Below are positions 1 to 64,000 of a stretch of DNA of 64,000 nt, in pieces (position 1 is the first letter of the stretch; each line of letters begins with the position of its first letter). The notes under the pieces were generated by a model. The model saw only the letters and a program-made list of their open reading frames with translations. It had not been told where the DNA came from and made no database searches. This DNA is from Amorphochlora amoebiformis. Lineage: Eukaryota > Cercozoa > Chlorarachniophyceae. The stretch is from contig BAAHQB010000022.1 of assembly GCA_054601695.1 (NCBI GenBank), positions 1,054,001 through 1,118,000 of the forward strand, read 5' to 3'. The position numbers and the translations under genes were made by a program.

Positions 1-83
1 TATATATATATATATATTATATAAATAAAATATATGTGTATACCTATATGTGTATATATAAATGTATATATACATATATATGT

Positions 84-119
<36 letters not shown>

Positions 120-142
120 GTTATATATTTACACACACACAA

Positions 143-190
<48 letters not shown>

Positions 191-338
191 CCCTACCCCA
201 ACCCCAAAACAATTAGAAAAACTGATTGAATACTCCCAACCTTACCCTAACACCATCCCTCTCTTCCCGCTATCTACTGTGCCTAAACCTGCCCATTCTC
301 CTCTCTCTCGCACTCTCTACCAGCAGCCTCAGCCATGT

Positions 339-386
<48 letters not shown>

Positions 387-419
387 ACAATATAATATTT
401 CTTGTATATCCAACTCACC
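1..419. repeat. (AT)n tracts flanking a CT-rich unique stretch
   Basis: Bases 1-190 and 343-384 are (AT)n with TATG/CACA variants. Bases 191-340 are C/T-rich unique sequence with no convincing exon. It may be intron or 3' flank of gene A. Confidence 0.7.
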
Positions 420-3790
<3,371 letters not shown>

Positions 3791-4051
3791 CCTATTCGAT
3801 AAATATACAGTATGTATTTTTAATGCGTTTCGGAGAGCAGAAGACTTCAAATGAAGGCGGAAGGGTGTTCGTATACACCTTCGTCAAGCGTCGACGGTCC
3901 GACAGATCTGGTCAAAAAGGTGCCGAAGAATTCAGAAAAGAAAATTAATCGCACCATTTGAAATTTGAACTTTGGAGATTTTAGAGGTCAACATAATTGA
4001 TAATAACCCGGTGCTACCGGGTAGTTCCAGGGATTCAATCGAATCGGTTGG
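3791..4051. promoter_or_regulatory. Divergent intergenic region between genes A (minus) and B (plus)
   Basis: About 260 bases separate the two proposed start codons. The sequence is of ordinary composition without (AT)n, so it is a plausible shared promoter. No TATA box or known element can be assigned. Confidence 0.4.
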
Positions 4052-17658
<13,607 letters not shown>

Positions 17659-17820
17659 CGAACATATATATATATATATATATATACATTTATTTAATAT
17701 ATATATATATATTATATATATATATATATATATCTAATATATATATATATATATGTATATGTATGTATATATGTATGTGTATGTATATATATGTATGTGT
17801 GAGTGTACATTTTTACATAC

Positions 17821-17888
<68 letters not shown>

Positions 17889-17940
17889 TATATGCATGCG
17901 TATATCTAGTTATAAATGTACGATAACACAATACATGTAT

Positions 17941-17990
<50 letters not shown>

Positions 17991-18085
17991 TACATATATA
18001 TATATATATACATTTATTCATGTGCGCTAAAACATATTTATACATATATTCCGCCTTTTCTGTACATATTATACATCACAACGCA

Positions 18086-18119
<34 letters not shown>

Positions 18120-18350
18120 CATATATACATATATATATATACATAATATAATTATATTCATATACGTATACATATTTATACATACGAGATATATGTACAT
18201 ACATGTATACATGTAAATATATATGGTAGATATGCATGTTACGTGAAGATACAATTTATAACTTAAAAACTCAGGCTCATAGCTCACAACATATTCAAAT
18301 GATCCGCAAAGTCTATACAAATCGCTCAGCGTATCCAGTCTATAACGTTA

Positions 18351-18370
<20 letters not shown>
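17659..18370. repeat. (AT)n in the B-C convergent spacer
   Basis: AT repeats with TGTG/TACA variants. Bases 18220-18345 are unique; no gene seen. Confidence 0.75.
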
Positions 18371-18379
<9 letters not shown>

Positions 18380-18382
<3 letters not shown>

Positions 18383-18850
18383 GTTAAGTTCATGAATCAT
18401 TTTCTCGTTTCCTAGGTTTCTGGTTTAAGAACTTCTTGGACTCTAACTAGTCTAACCTAGCTAACACTTCTAGACTTACAGTAGCATGATCAGTCTATCT
18501 AGTCTATGGTATGCACTAGGATTCTAGATTCTGACTCTAGTGACTACTACTAGTACTGTACCACAATCTCTCCTAGCTCTCGAATCGGGAAAACTAATAA
18601 ATCTAGACAATCATGATCTAAAATATCTACAAAAGACAATTTGTACAAGCTCTAGTAGCTCTAGTAGCTAGACTAAATTCCTCAAATCTACGTAGTCTAG
18701 GTAGTTCTCTAGATCTACCTAGTCTAGCTAGTGCACAATAGTCTATAACTAGAGATATGAGACAATTTTCAAATGATAATAATATTAGCTAACTTGAAAA
18801 AAAACAGATTCTATATATTGGCATTGCTAGATTACTAGATCATGCGGATG
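18380..18850. other. CTAG-rich spacer, block 1
   Basis: The tetranucleotide CTAG recurs dozens of times, in forms such as TCTAGTCTAGCTAG and AGCTCTAGTAG. It sits between the 3' ends of gene B and gene C. Confidence 0.85.
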
Positions 18851-18870
18851 CTTAATTTCAGTTTTAATTT

Positions 18871-32239
<13,369 letters not shown>

Positions 32240-32576
32240 CACAGAGTCAAATTGTAGAAGCTGGTTCATTGGAACAAAATGGCAAAACGTGTGTAGATAG
32301 CCGCGTGAGGGAGTTGCGGAGGAAAAACCCGAACCGGTTGCGGTAGCCACTGTGACCGAGGAAATATTTGGGGAGAACCAGCAGAAAAAGTCGGCTATGG
32401 CCGCCGGGACCGCTCCTATCAAGCCTCGGTCCAACATCCCTTTCGCCAAGACAATAATATAACCAGTATCTCCTTAATTCGTGCCGAAAGTTCATATTAG
32501 AACAAACCTTCCGGAAATTGACTCTCGAACCCCCAAAACAGCCTGGTCGCTTCATGGCGCTCTCGGGCCGCTTACA

Positions 32577-33131
32577 CTCTTCTACTCGCGCTAGCAACCA
32601 TGATGGTACTCGCCATGTCTCTAGGATCACCTATTCTGCTGCATGGTGGGGACGGAGAAACCGTAAGAGTCCCCGAAATCCGCAAAGCGTGTCCCTTGGG
32701 CACGACGAAAGAGTGCACTGCGAGTGAGGACAAGATCCAAGGGTTTTTGCCAACCGTCTTGAGAGGTGAGGATCTATGACGTACGATTAGGATAGTAGTG
32801 GTAGGATTGAGAGGGGTTTTGGGCTGAATTCTTCCGCATTCTTGGTAGGCTTTTTAATGCAGTTTTCTCCTAGCTTCTCCTGAGGTCACAAACGTTAAAT
32901 ATTATCTGACTGCAGTTCGAGGAGGGATGCGGGAGAAGTGGAAGAAGAAGCGCAGACGGAGAATGAAGTGGAACACACCTTATCCTCCTTTCCCTCTTCG
33001 CTCTCTTTCCGCCCCTCTAAAATTCCCTTCCCTAATTCTGTTCCTATCTTTCAAGCCTTCTTGACTGTTTTCTTTGTTGTAATGGTACCTAGACGCAAGC
33101 GGCGTATGGAGAGGCGTCGTGCCGGGAAGTA
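32577..33131 (+). other. Possible small membrane protein gene, unresolved
   Basis: Two open stretches on the plus strand face away from gene C. One begins at ATG 32600 with a hydrophobic MMVLAMSLGSPILLHGG and stays open to 32779, with GTGAGG at 32766. The second, after a CAG at 32913-32915, reads to TAG at 33129-33131 and contains a hydrophobic run (VPIFQAFLTVFFVVMV) followed by a very basic tail ([14 protein letters not shown]). The phases of the two do not match with the obvious splice sites. The minus strand of 32642-32711 is also open, between CAG and GTGATC, with a beta-strand-like VVPKGHALRISGTLTVSP, so strand and reality are both uncertain. Confidence 0.2.
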
Positions 33132-33140
33132 GTAGAGGCT

Positions 33141-33330
33141 GGAAAGGTAGCAGTATTTCGAAATGCCTTCGCATCTTTTTTTTTTTGGTTCTTTTCTTTC
33201 TCCATCTCTCCCGCGATCTGATTATTTGTTCTCTCAGGAATTATTAGCGACTCGTTGTTTCCCTTAATTAAATGTGTATGTGAATGTGCGCACGTATGTT
33301 TAGAACCTTTTTTAATAATTATATAATATG

Positions 33331-33371
<41 letters not shown>

Positions 33372-33375
33372 AATA

Positions 33376-33410
<35 letters not shown>

Positions 33411-33505
33411 ATGTATTTGTATACATATATACAGTATATGAACATGTATGTGTATGTAAAATATATATTTATAATATATATGTATGTATATATTGATATA
33501 TTGAC

Positions 33506-33555
<50 letters not shown>

Positions 33556-33558
33556 CAA

Positions 33559-33637
<79 letters not shown>

Positions 33638-33792
33638 CATACATAAACCTATGTACATACAGTGATATGTGCGTGTGTATGTGTATTTACATATTTGTAT
33701 TTCTGTGTATGTGTGTATATGTATGAATACACATATATATGATATACATACATCATATATATTTACATGTGTATGCATGTACATAATACATA

Positions 33793-33832
<40 letters not shown>

Positions 33833-33882
33833 TACATATACAATATATACTTTATAAATAACTCAATGGGTGTGTACGTATA

Positions 33883-33938
<56 letters not shown>

Positions 33939-34056
33939 CATCTATATATACACATACATATATATATATATATAAATATATATATATATATGTATATATT
34001 TCTATTTAGAAGAAACACATTTAAATCATGCGCATTACATATAATATAATATATTT

Positions 34057-34088
<32 letters not shown>

Positions 34089-34322
34089 TCTATTTTATAT
34101 AAATCTATATGTAAATAATATATATATATATATATATATAATATGTGTGTTTGTGTGTGTTATTATCACACATAAAAATATTCTAGATATACCAACATAT
34201 ATTACAGTATAAGATGTATAGCATAATATACATATATACACATACATACACATATGTACATATACACATATGTATATGTGTGTATATGTGTATATACATA
34301 TATATATATATATATGTGTGTG

Positions 34323-34361
<39 letters not shown>

Positions 34362-34430
34362 ATATAATATATATATATATAGTGTTAGATATATATATAT
34401 ATATATATAATGATATGTGTGTTTAGGCAA
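33141..34430. repeat. (AT)n and TG/CA repeats in the C-D spacer
   Basis: AT-repeat blocks between unique GC-richer sequence and the CTAG-rich block. No exon seen. Confidence 0.8.
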
Positions 34431-35450
34431 TAATAGTACGCTCTTCTTAGGTGTTTTAGTGTTGTCGTCTTGTCGATGTCTAGGTTTATATGCCGATGGT
34501 AGGTAGTCTTAAAATGTCCCTAGATTTGAATTTACGATGTTCTAGCTATCTAGGCTATACACTAGATACATAGCCGTCGGATAGATTCAAAATCTAGAAA
34601 TTCACCTACTCAAGACTTGCTGATAAGTTTGAAATAATAAAGTTAACTTGCAATAATAATTATAATGGTAGATAAATTACGAAATTGTATTTCAAAAACT
34701 CACCAGACTCATTTCTACGTATTTCTAGTATTTTCTAGATTTTGCATGTAGTATACGATTTAGTTACTATACCCTAGATAGTCTAGTACTTAGTAGTAGT
34801 GGGTTTAAATTGAGTTACTTCGTTGACGAAGTGTACACCCAGCAAATAGCAATACTACGCAGGATACATATCACCGTGACATCTCGTAATTCTAGCATCC
34901 ATCTAGCTAGTCCATATGCACAAGAACTACTAGACTAGTCCGAATTATCTCTAGTTATCTATCTACTAGCTAGACTAGCTAGACTAGATGGATTATCATG
35001 ACCTTTTAAAACAGACAAGCTAGACTAGACAGACTCTAGAGACTCTAGAGACTAGACAGAGATACTATACTAGACTATAGTCTGATAGGGAAATGAAATC
35101 TAGGACCTTTTAAGACGATCTAGATCACAGAGCAAACTTAGGGTCACTAGTAGAATAGAAACGAAATCTAGGAAATTTATCATGACCTTTTAAGACAATC
35201 ATCTATATCTAGTATATCACACAGCAAACTTAGAGTCGCTATTAGATAGCTAGATACTAGAGATAGTCTGATATTAGGCGAATTTAACAATCTAGCATGC
35301 CCATATGATGCCGATGATGCATGTGCATATCACCGTGACTCTTATCAGTGATATGACTGATTATACGAATCCCTAGATCCGTCCGAGGCCTGAATAATAG
35401 TGATCGTTACATATTATACGGCTAGCATGATTCCGACCAATTCCTTAGTT
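34431..35450. other. CTAG-rich spacer, block 2
   Basis: About 1 kb dense in CTAG (TAGACTAGCTAGACTAG, CTAGACTAGACAGACTCTAG). Includes a diverged duplication around 35085-35110 and 35155-35235 (ACCTTTTAAGAC, AGCAAACTTAG). It lies beyond the 3' end of pyruvate kinase. Confidence 0.85.
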
Positions 35451-35459
35451 ATTTGAATG

Positions 35460-35499
<40 letters not shown>

Positions 35500-35619
35500 C
35501 ATATATTGAAATACACAAATCTATATACGTACATACACACACACAAACATATATATATATATGTATATATACATATATATGTATATACATGTATATTATA
35601 TATATATATATATACATAT

Positions 35620-35704
<85 letters not shown>

Positions 35705-35732
35705 TTTAGATGATATATTATACCTACATATA

Positions 35733-35785
<53 letters not shown>

Positions 35786-35793
35786 TATTATAC

Positions 35794-36102
35794 ATACATA
35801 TCTAGAAATAACACACATTCATACCTGATTATTGTTTTATTATACATACATATCTAGAAATAACACACATACATACCTGATTATTGTTTTAATATACATA
35901 CATATCTAGAAATAATACACATACATACCTGATTATTGTTTTATTATACATACATATCTAGAAATAACACACATACATACCTGATTATTGTTTTTTTATT
36001 ATCCATACATATCTAGAAATAACACACATACATACCTGGTTATTGTTTTTTTATTATCCATACATATCTAGAAATAACACACGTACATACCTGATTATTG
36101 CT

Positions 36103-36105
<3 letters not shown>
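35794..36105 (-). repeat. Tandem repeat abutting the pyruvate kinase stop codon, with AATAAA in each unit
   Basis: Five to six units of about 52-56 bases, each with minus-strand CAATAATCAGGTATGTATGT and a GTTATTTCTAGATATG core. AATAAA overlaps the stop (GAATAAAGC, minus 36106-36101) and an AATAAA recurs in each unit, so the array looks like a multiplied polyadenylation region. Confidence 0.8.
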
Positions 36106-48716
<12,611 letters not shown>

Positions 48717-48747
48717 ATTAACAATTCCTTTTTTGGACTATAAACAT

Positions 48748-48788
<41 letters not shown>

Positions 48789-48811
48789 TACTTAGATATA
48801 TATATATATAT

Positions 48812-48851
<40 letters not shown>

Positions 48852-49650
48852 CCATACATACACGCAAACATGTACACATAAACACGCACATTATGCGTAC
48901 ATACATACAAATGACATACACATTATATTTACACACAAATACATATACTGTATACACGTGCACACATTTATCCTGCCTTTATGCACATATTATAAACGCA
49001 AACACATTATATGAACAGTAGTATAAACAATATTATACACACAAATAAAATATACATACACACAGAGACGCATACATACACGCACACATAAATGCACATT
49101 GTACATACATACATTACTTACACAATATATACAAACATACATATTTCCCATTCACATACACAAATTATAAAACACATATATAAAAAACATTACACACACA
49201 GGCATACACATTATACATACACATATACAAATTATTCAAACACACATACACACATTGTAAACAAAAAAAAAAAAACACACACACACTACATACACATGCA
49301 CACGCATTAATCATACACACACCCATTTAAAATACAGCATAAGATACACATTATAAACACACATATACACACATACATACATACATTCGAATACCTTGGG
49401 ACTTCTCCTCAAAAATTCGTGAACCTACACGGTTACGACTACAATTATTAATGCGGCAATATATATTCCTAAAATAAACCTCAGAATACCCTAATATCCC
49501 TAGATTTACCTTTACACAGTTAACCTTAACCTTAATAATACCATTAGGGTTACCGTAGCAATCCGTAACTGTGTTAAGGAAACCGTAATAGTATTAAGGT
49601 AACCTTAACTATATTAAGGTAATCCCAACATTTGGGCTAATAATGCGGCT
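48717..49650. other. Divergent D-E spacer, part 1: (AT)n and ACACATAC-rich sequence
   Basis: (AT)n to 48850, then 500 bases of TACACACA-type irregular repeat, then unique sequence with AACCTTAATAGT-like motifs at 49520-49625. No exon seen. Confidence 0.65.
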
Positions 49651-49703
49651 AGGGTTAGTTCTGACCAGGGGCTTAGAGGGTTAGGATGAGGTTAGAGCTT
49701 CAG

Positions 49704-49746
<43 letters not shown>

Positions 49747-49880
49747 GGTTTAGGGTTAGCGTCTCTGCGTATGGTTTAAAGATAGGGAAGGTTAGGGGTT
49801 AGGTTAAGGGTAAGGGTTAGGGTTAGGGTTAGGGTTAGGCTTAGGGTTAGGGTTAGGGTTAGGGTTAGGGTTTGGACGTG
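49650..49880. repeat. TTAGGG array upstream of pyruvate kinase
   Basis: Many TTAGGG units with TTTAGGG variants, in the intergenic region. Confidence 0.9.
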
Positions 49881-49924
49881 ACCTCATCCTTTTCAGCACT
49901 GGTGTTGATCTGCATTCTGTTTTC

Positions 49925-49946
49925 GTCTGGATGTATTATGTATAGG

Positions 49947-49999
<53 letters not shown>

Positions 50000-51485
50000 G
50001 TGTGTGTGTGTGTGTGTATGTACATGTAAATATATTATAGACATACACAAACACACACACACACGTATATATATATATATATATGTAATATAATACAATA
50101 TATATATATATATATATACATACATATAATACCTATAAATTATATTATATAATTATCCATACTTGCCCTAGCCTATAGAAATATCTTTCTCTCAAGGTTG
50201 AGAGTGCCTATATCCATATCATTTCTCTCCCTCTCTCCTCCCTTTTCTTCATTCTCCCCCTCTCTCTCTCTTTCACTCTCTCTCTCTCACTCTCTCTACC
50301 ACACCCTCTCTCTCTCTCTCGCTGTCTCTCTACACCACGCGCATACTCCCCCTGCTGGGTGTCTTTCTCGCTCTGATTTGTCTATCCTGACCCAAGGTTC
50401 TAATGAGAGAGAGAGAGGGATTTGTGGACGAACGAGACAACAGTAGAGAAAGGAAGAGAAATCAAGAGAGAGCGGGGGGAGAGAGGGAGAAAATGAGAAG
50501 AGATAGAGACAGAGAGGTACACACCGAGCGGAAAGAGACAGTAAGACGCAATCCCTCTCTCTTTCTCTCTCGCTCTCCTAGAATTCTTAAAGAACTATTT
50601 TTTTCCTCTCTCTCTTGTCTTTCCTCGTCTCGCTCTTTCCCTCATATGTATGAGATCTCGTTTTCTCTCTATTTTTCTGCGGAGGAAGAGAGAGAGAGAA
50701 AAAAGAGCTGCGAGAGAAAGAGAGAGAGAGTGTGGGAAGGAAGCGATGCATGAAGAGAGAAACAGATACACACTCAGGAAGAGGTGTCTTGACCACCGAG
50801 AAAACACTTATCTTCAATCCACATTCCCTTCGGAGAAGTATCCAAAAAAGAGTGAAAAAAAAGAGGAGGGAAAGAAAAGAAAAAATCGGAATAATCTTGA
50901 AACGTCGGGAAAATTGGCCCGGGGTTTTATTCTCTCCTGGGAGGTTTAGGGGGCTAAGAGTTGGAAAAAGGGGGGGGGGAGCACAGACCCGGCGTTGCGA
51001 AGAGATAGATTTATTTGTCTTTTATAAGATGCAATGTCAAAAAGAAGTATTAAATTAAATTACCTAAATATATATACAAATGTTATGTATATTAAAAAAA
51101 TTCTAGAAGATTTGTACAAATAATAAATTTAATTTAATTTTCGCCAAATCTTTTTTTTTTAATTTCTCGCTAGTAAGACTAGCTAACCTAAAAATCCACT
51201 GTCATCCTGAGTGACAATTGTCTGTGTGTGGAGAGCTGCTCGCTTCGACAGAAACTGGTGTTTGGATGAATGTTGCTGTCAGGGTTAGGGTTAGGGTTAG
51301 GGTTAGGTTTAGGGTTAGGGGTGTGGTTGGGGATGAGATTTTGGAAGAAAAGATATGGCTTCTTTTGGAGAGAAGGTTAGTTTCGAAGGGGAGATTTATT
51401 TCGATTATTTATTTTTGGTTCTGGAAGGAATGTGTTTATGTGTAGAATAGATGTACATTATCATACATATGTATCTATATATATG

Positions 51486-51528
<43 letters not shown>

Positions 51529-51600
51529 TATATCTATATATATGTTTGTAAATACTATTCGGAAGTATGTATATATATACATACTCACAGACACATTTAT

Positions 51601-51632
<32 letters not shown>

Positions 51633-51673
51633 CTATAATATATATATATATATATATATGCCTATATATATAC

Positions 51674-51738
<65 letters not shown>

Positions 51739-51783
51739 GGTATATTTTGGTGACTTGTTCACATTATTTTGTCCACAGCCTCA

Positions 51784-51818
<35 letters not shown>

Positions 51819-51841
51819 TATGATATGTAATAATATAACAG
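49925..51841. other. Divergent D-E spacer, part 2: CT/GA tracts, TTAGGG, (AT)n
   Basis: (AT)n to 50150; CT tract 50220-50330; GA/CT alternating 50400-50720; unique 50760-51270; TTAGGG at 51283-51320; (AT)n 51480-51735. No exon could be tied to gene E, whose 5' end may lie here. Confidence 0.6.
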
Positions 51842-63567
<11,726 letters not shown>

Positions 63568-63574
63568 CTCATCT

Positions 63575-64000
63575 ATCCAGTCCACCTACTGAATATGTCT
63601 CTATGTTGTTATCCACTGTGTGGGTACGCCCTATTGACAAGATGTCACAAGCGTACTATCAGACTTTAGCTACTTGCTAGTGTGTATCTACGTCGGGTAT
63701 GATGATTTCGAGTTCTAGAGTTGCAAAATCATGTCATTCTAATCATTCGACCTCGATTGGTACCCTTTAGACTAGTAGAAGATCCTGTGTTTTTTGTCGT
63801 TACCTAGGTTACTGGGTTAGTAGTAATCTAGGTAATATATCTTTAGATACTGAGCTTGAATTCAACCATCTACTAGATCTAGACCATTGGCATCTTTTAT
63901 TTAGATCTTGAGATGTATATCTACAAGATCTAGTCTAGCTAGTACTAGCAGTATCTAGAGTACCTACAGTATATCTAGTATATATCTAGTATATCTAATA
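63575..64000. other. CTAG-rich spacer, block 3
   Basis: Immediately after the gene E stop codon. CTAG density rises to the window end (AGATCTAGTCTAGCTAGTAC, ATCTAGTATATCTAG). Confidence 0.85.

Noticed and set aside
50403-51058. Glu/Arg-rich proteins near 50.4-51.0 kb as exons of gene E
   Set aside because: They follow GA-repeat composition and no splice phase ties them to the gene; left as possible 5' flank.

Overview
This is nuclear DNA of a eukaryote. Most of the window is (AT)n microsatellite, which gives hundreds of meaningless Tyr-Ile open frames. Between the tracts lie short islands of normal composition. Many of these are exons of 19-150 bases bounded by GT-AG (rarely GC-AG) splice sites. 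I rebuilt genes by joining islands whose splice phases and protein homology agree. Interstitial TTAGGG arrays imply an animal/fungus/holozoan-type telomere; the species is not recognisable. A beta-1,3-glucan-type GH16 enzyme and pyruvate kinase fit a unicellular or marine holozoan-like host, but this is inference.

Layout. (A) Minus strand, below 420 to 3790: an unrecognised secreted protein starting with a signal peptide and running toward or off the left edge. (B) Plus strand, 4052-17658: a complete FAD-dependent monooxygenase, 22 exons, 426 residues. (C) Minus strand, 32239-18871: a GH16 glucanase with a C-terminal transmembrane segment, 28 exons, 518 residues; B and C are convergent. (D) Minus strand, 48716-36103: pyruvate kinase, 26 exons, 481 residues. 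(E) Plus strand, about 51842-63567: a coiled-coil protein in many small exons, divergent from D. No rRNA, tRNA, CRISPR array or intact transposon was found; two copies of the 3' end of what looks like a non-LTR retrotransposon sit in introns of A and B.

Unusual themes. (1) Many exons are accompanied by partial, decayed copies of themselves, usually keeping one splice site, in the same orientation and separated by (AT)n. (2) Telomeric repeats lie in introns and intergenic spacers, mostly reading CCCTAA on the coding strand, and several times run directly into splice sites. (3) The spacers beyond 3' ends of genes are rich in the tetranucleotide CTAG. (4) The (AT)n introns are self-complementary and begin GTATAT and end ATATAG, so the repeat itself can supply splice sites and fold the intron into a hairpin.

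The genes show no operon-like logic: a housekeeping glycolytic enzyme, a surface glucanase, a flavoprotein oxidase, a secreted protein and a coiled-coil protein.
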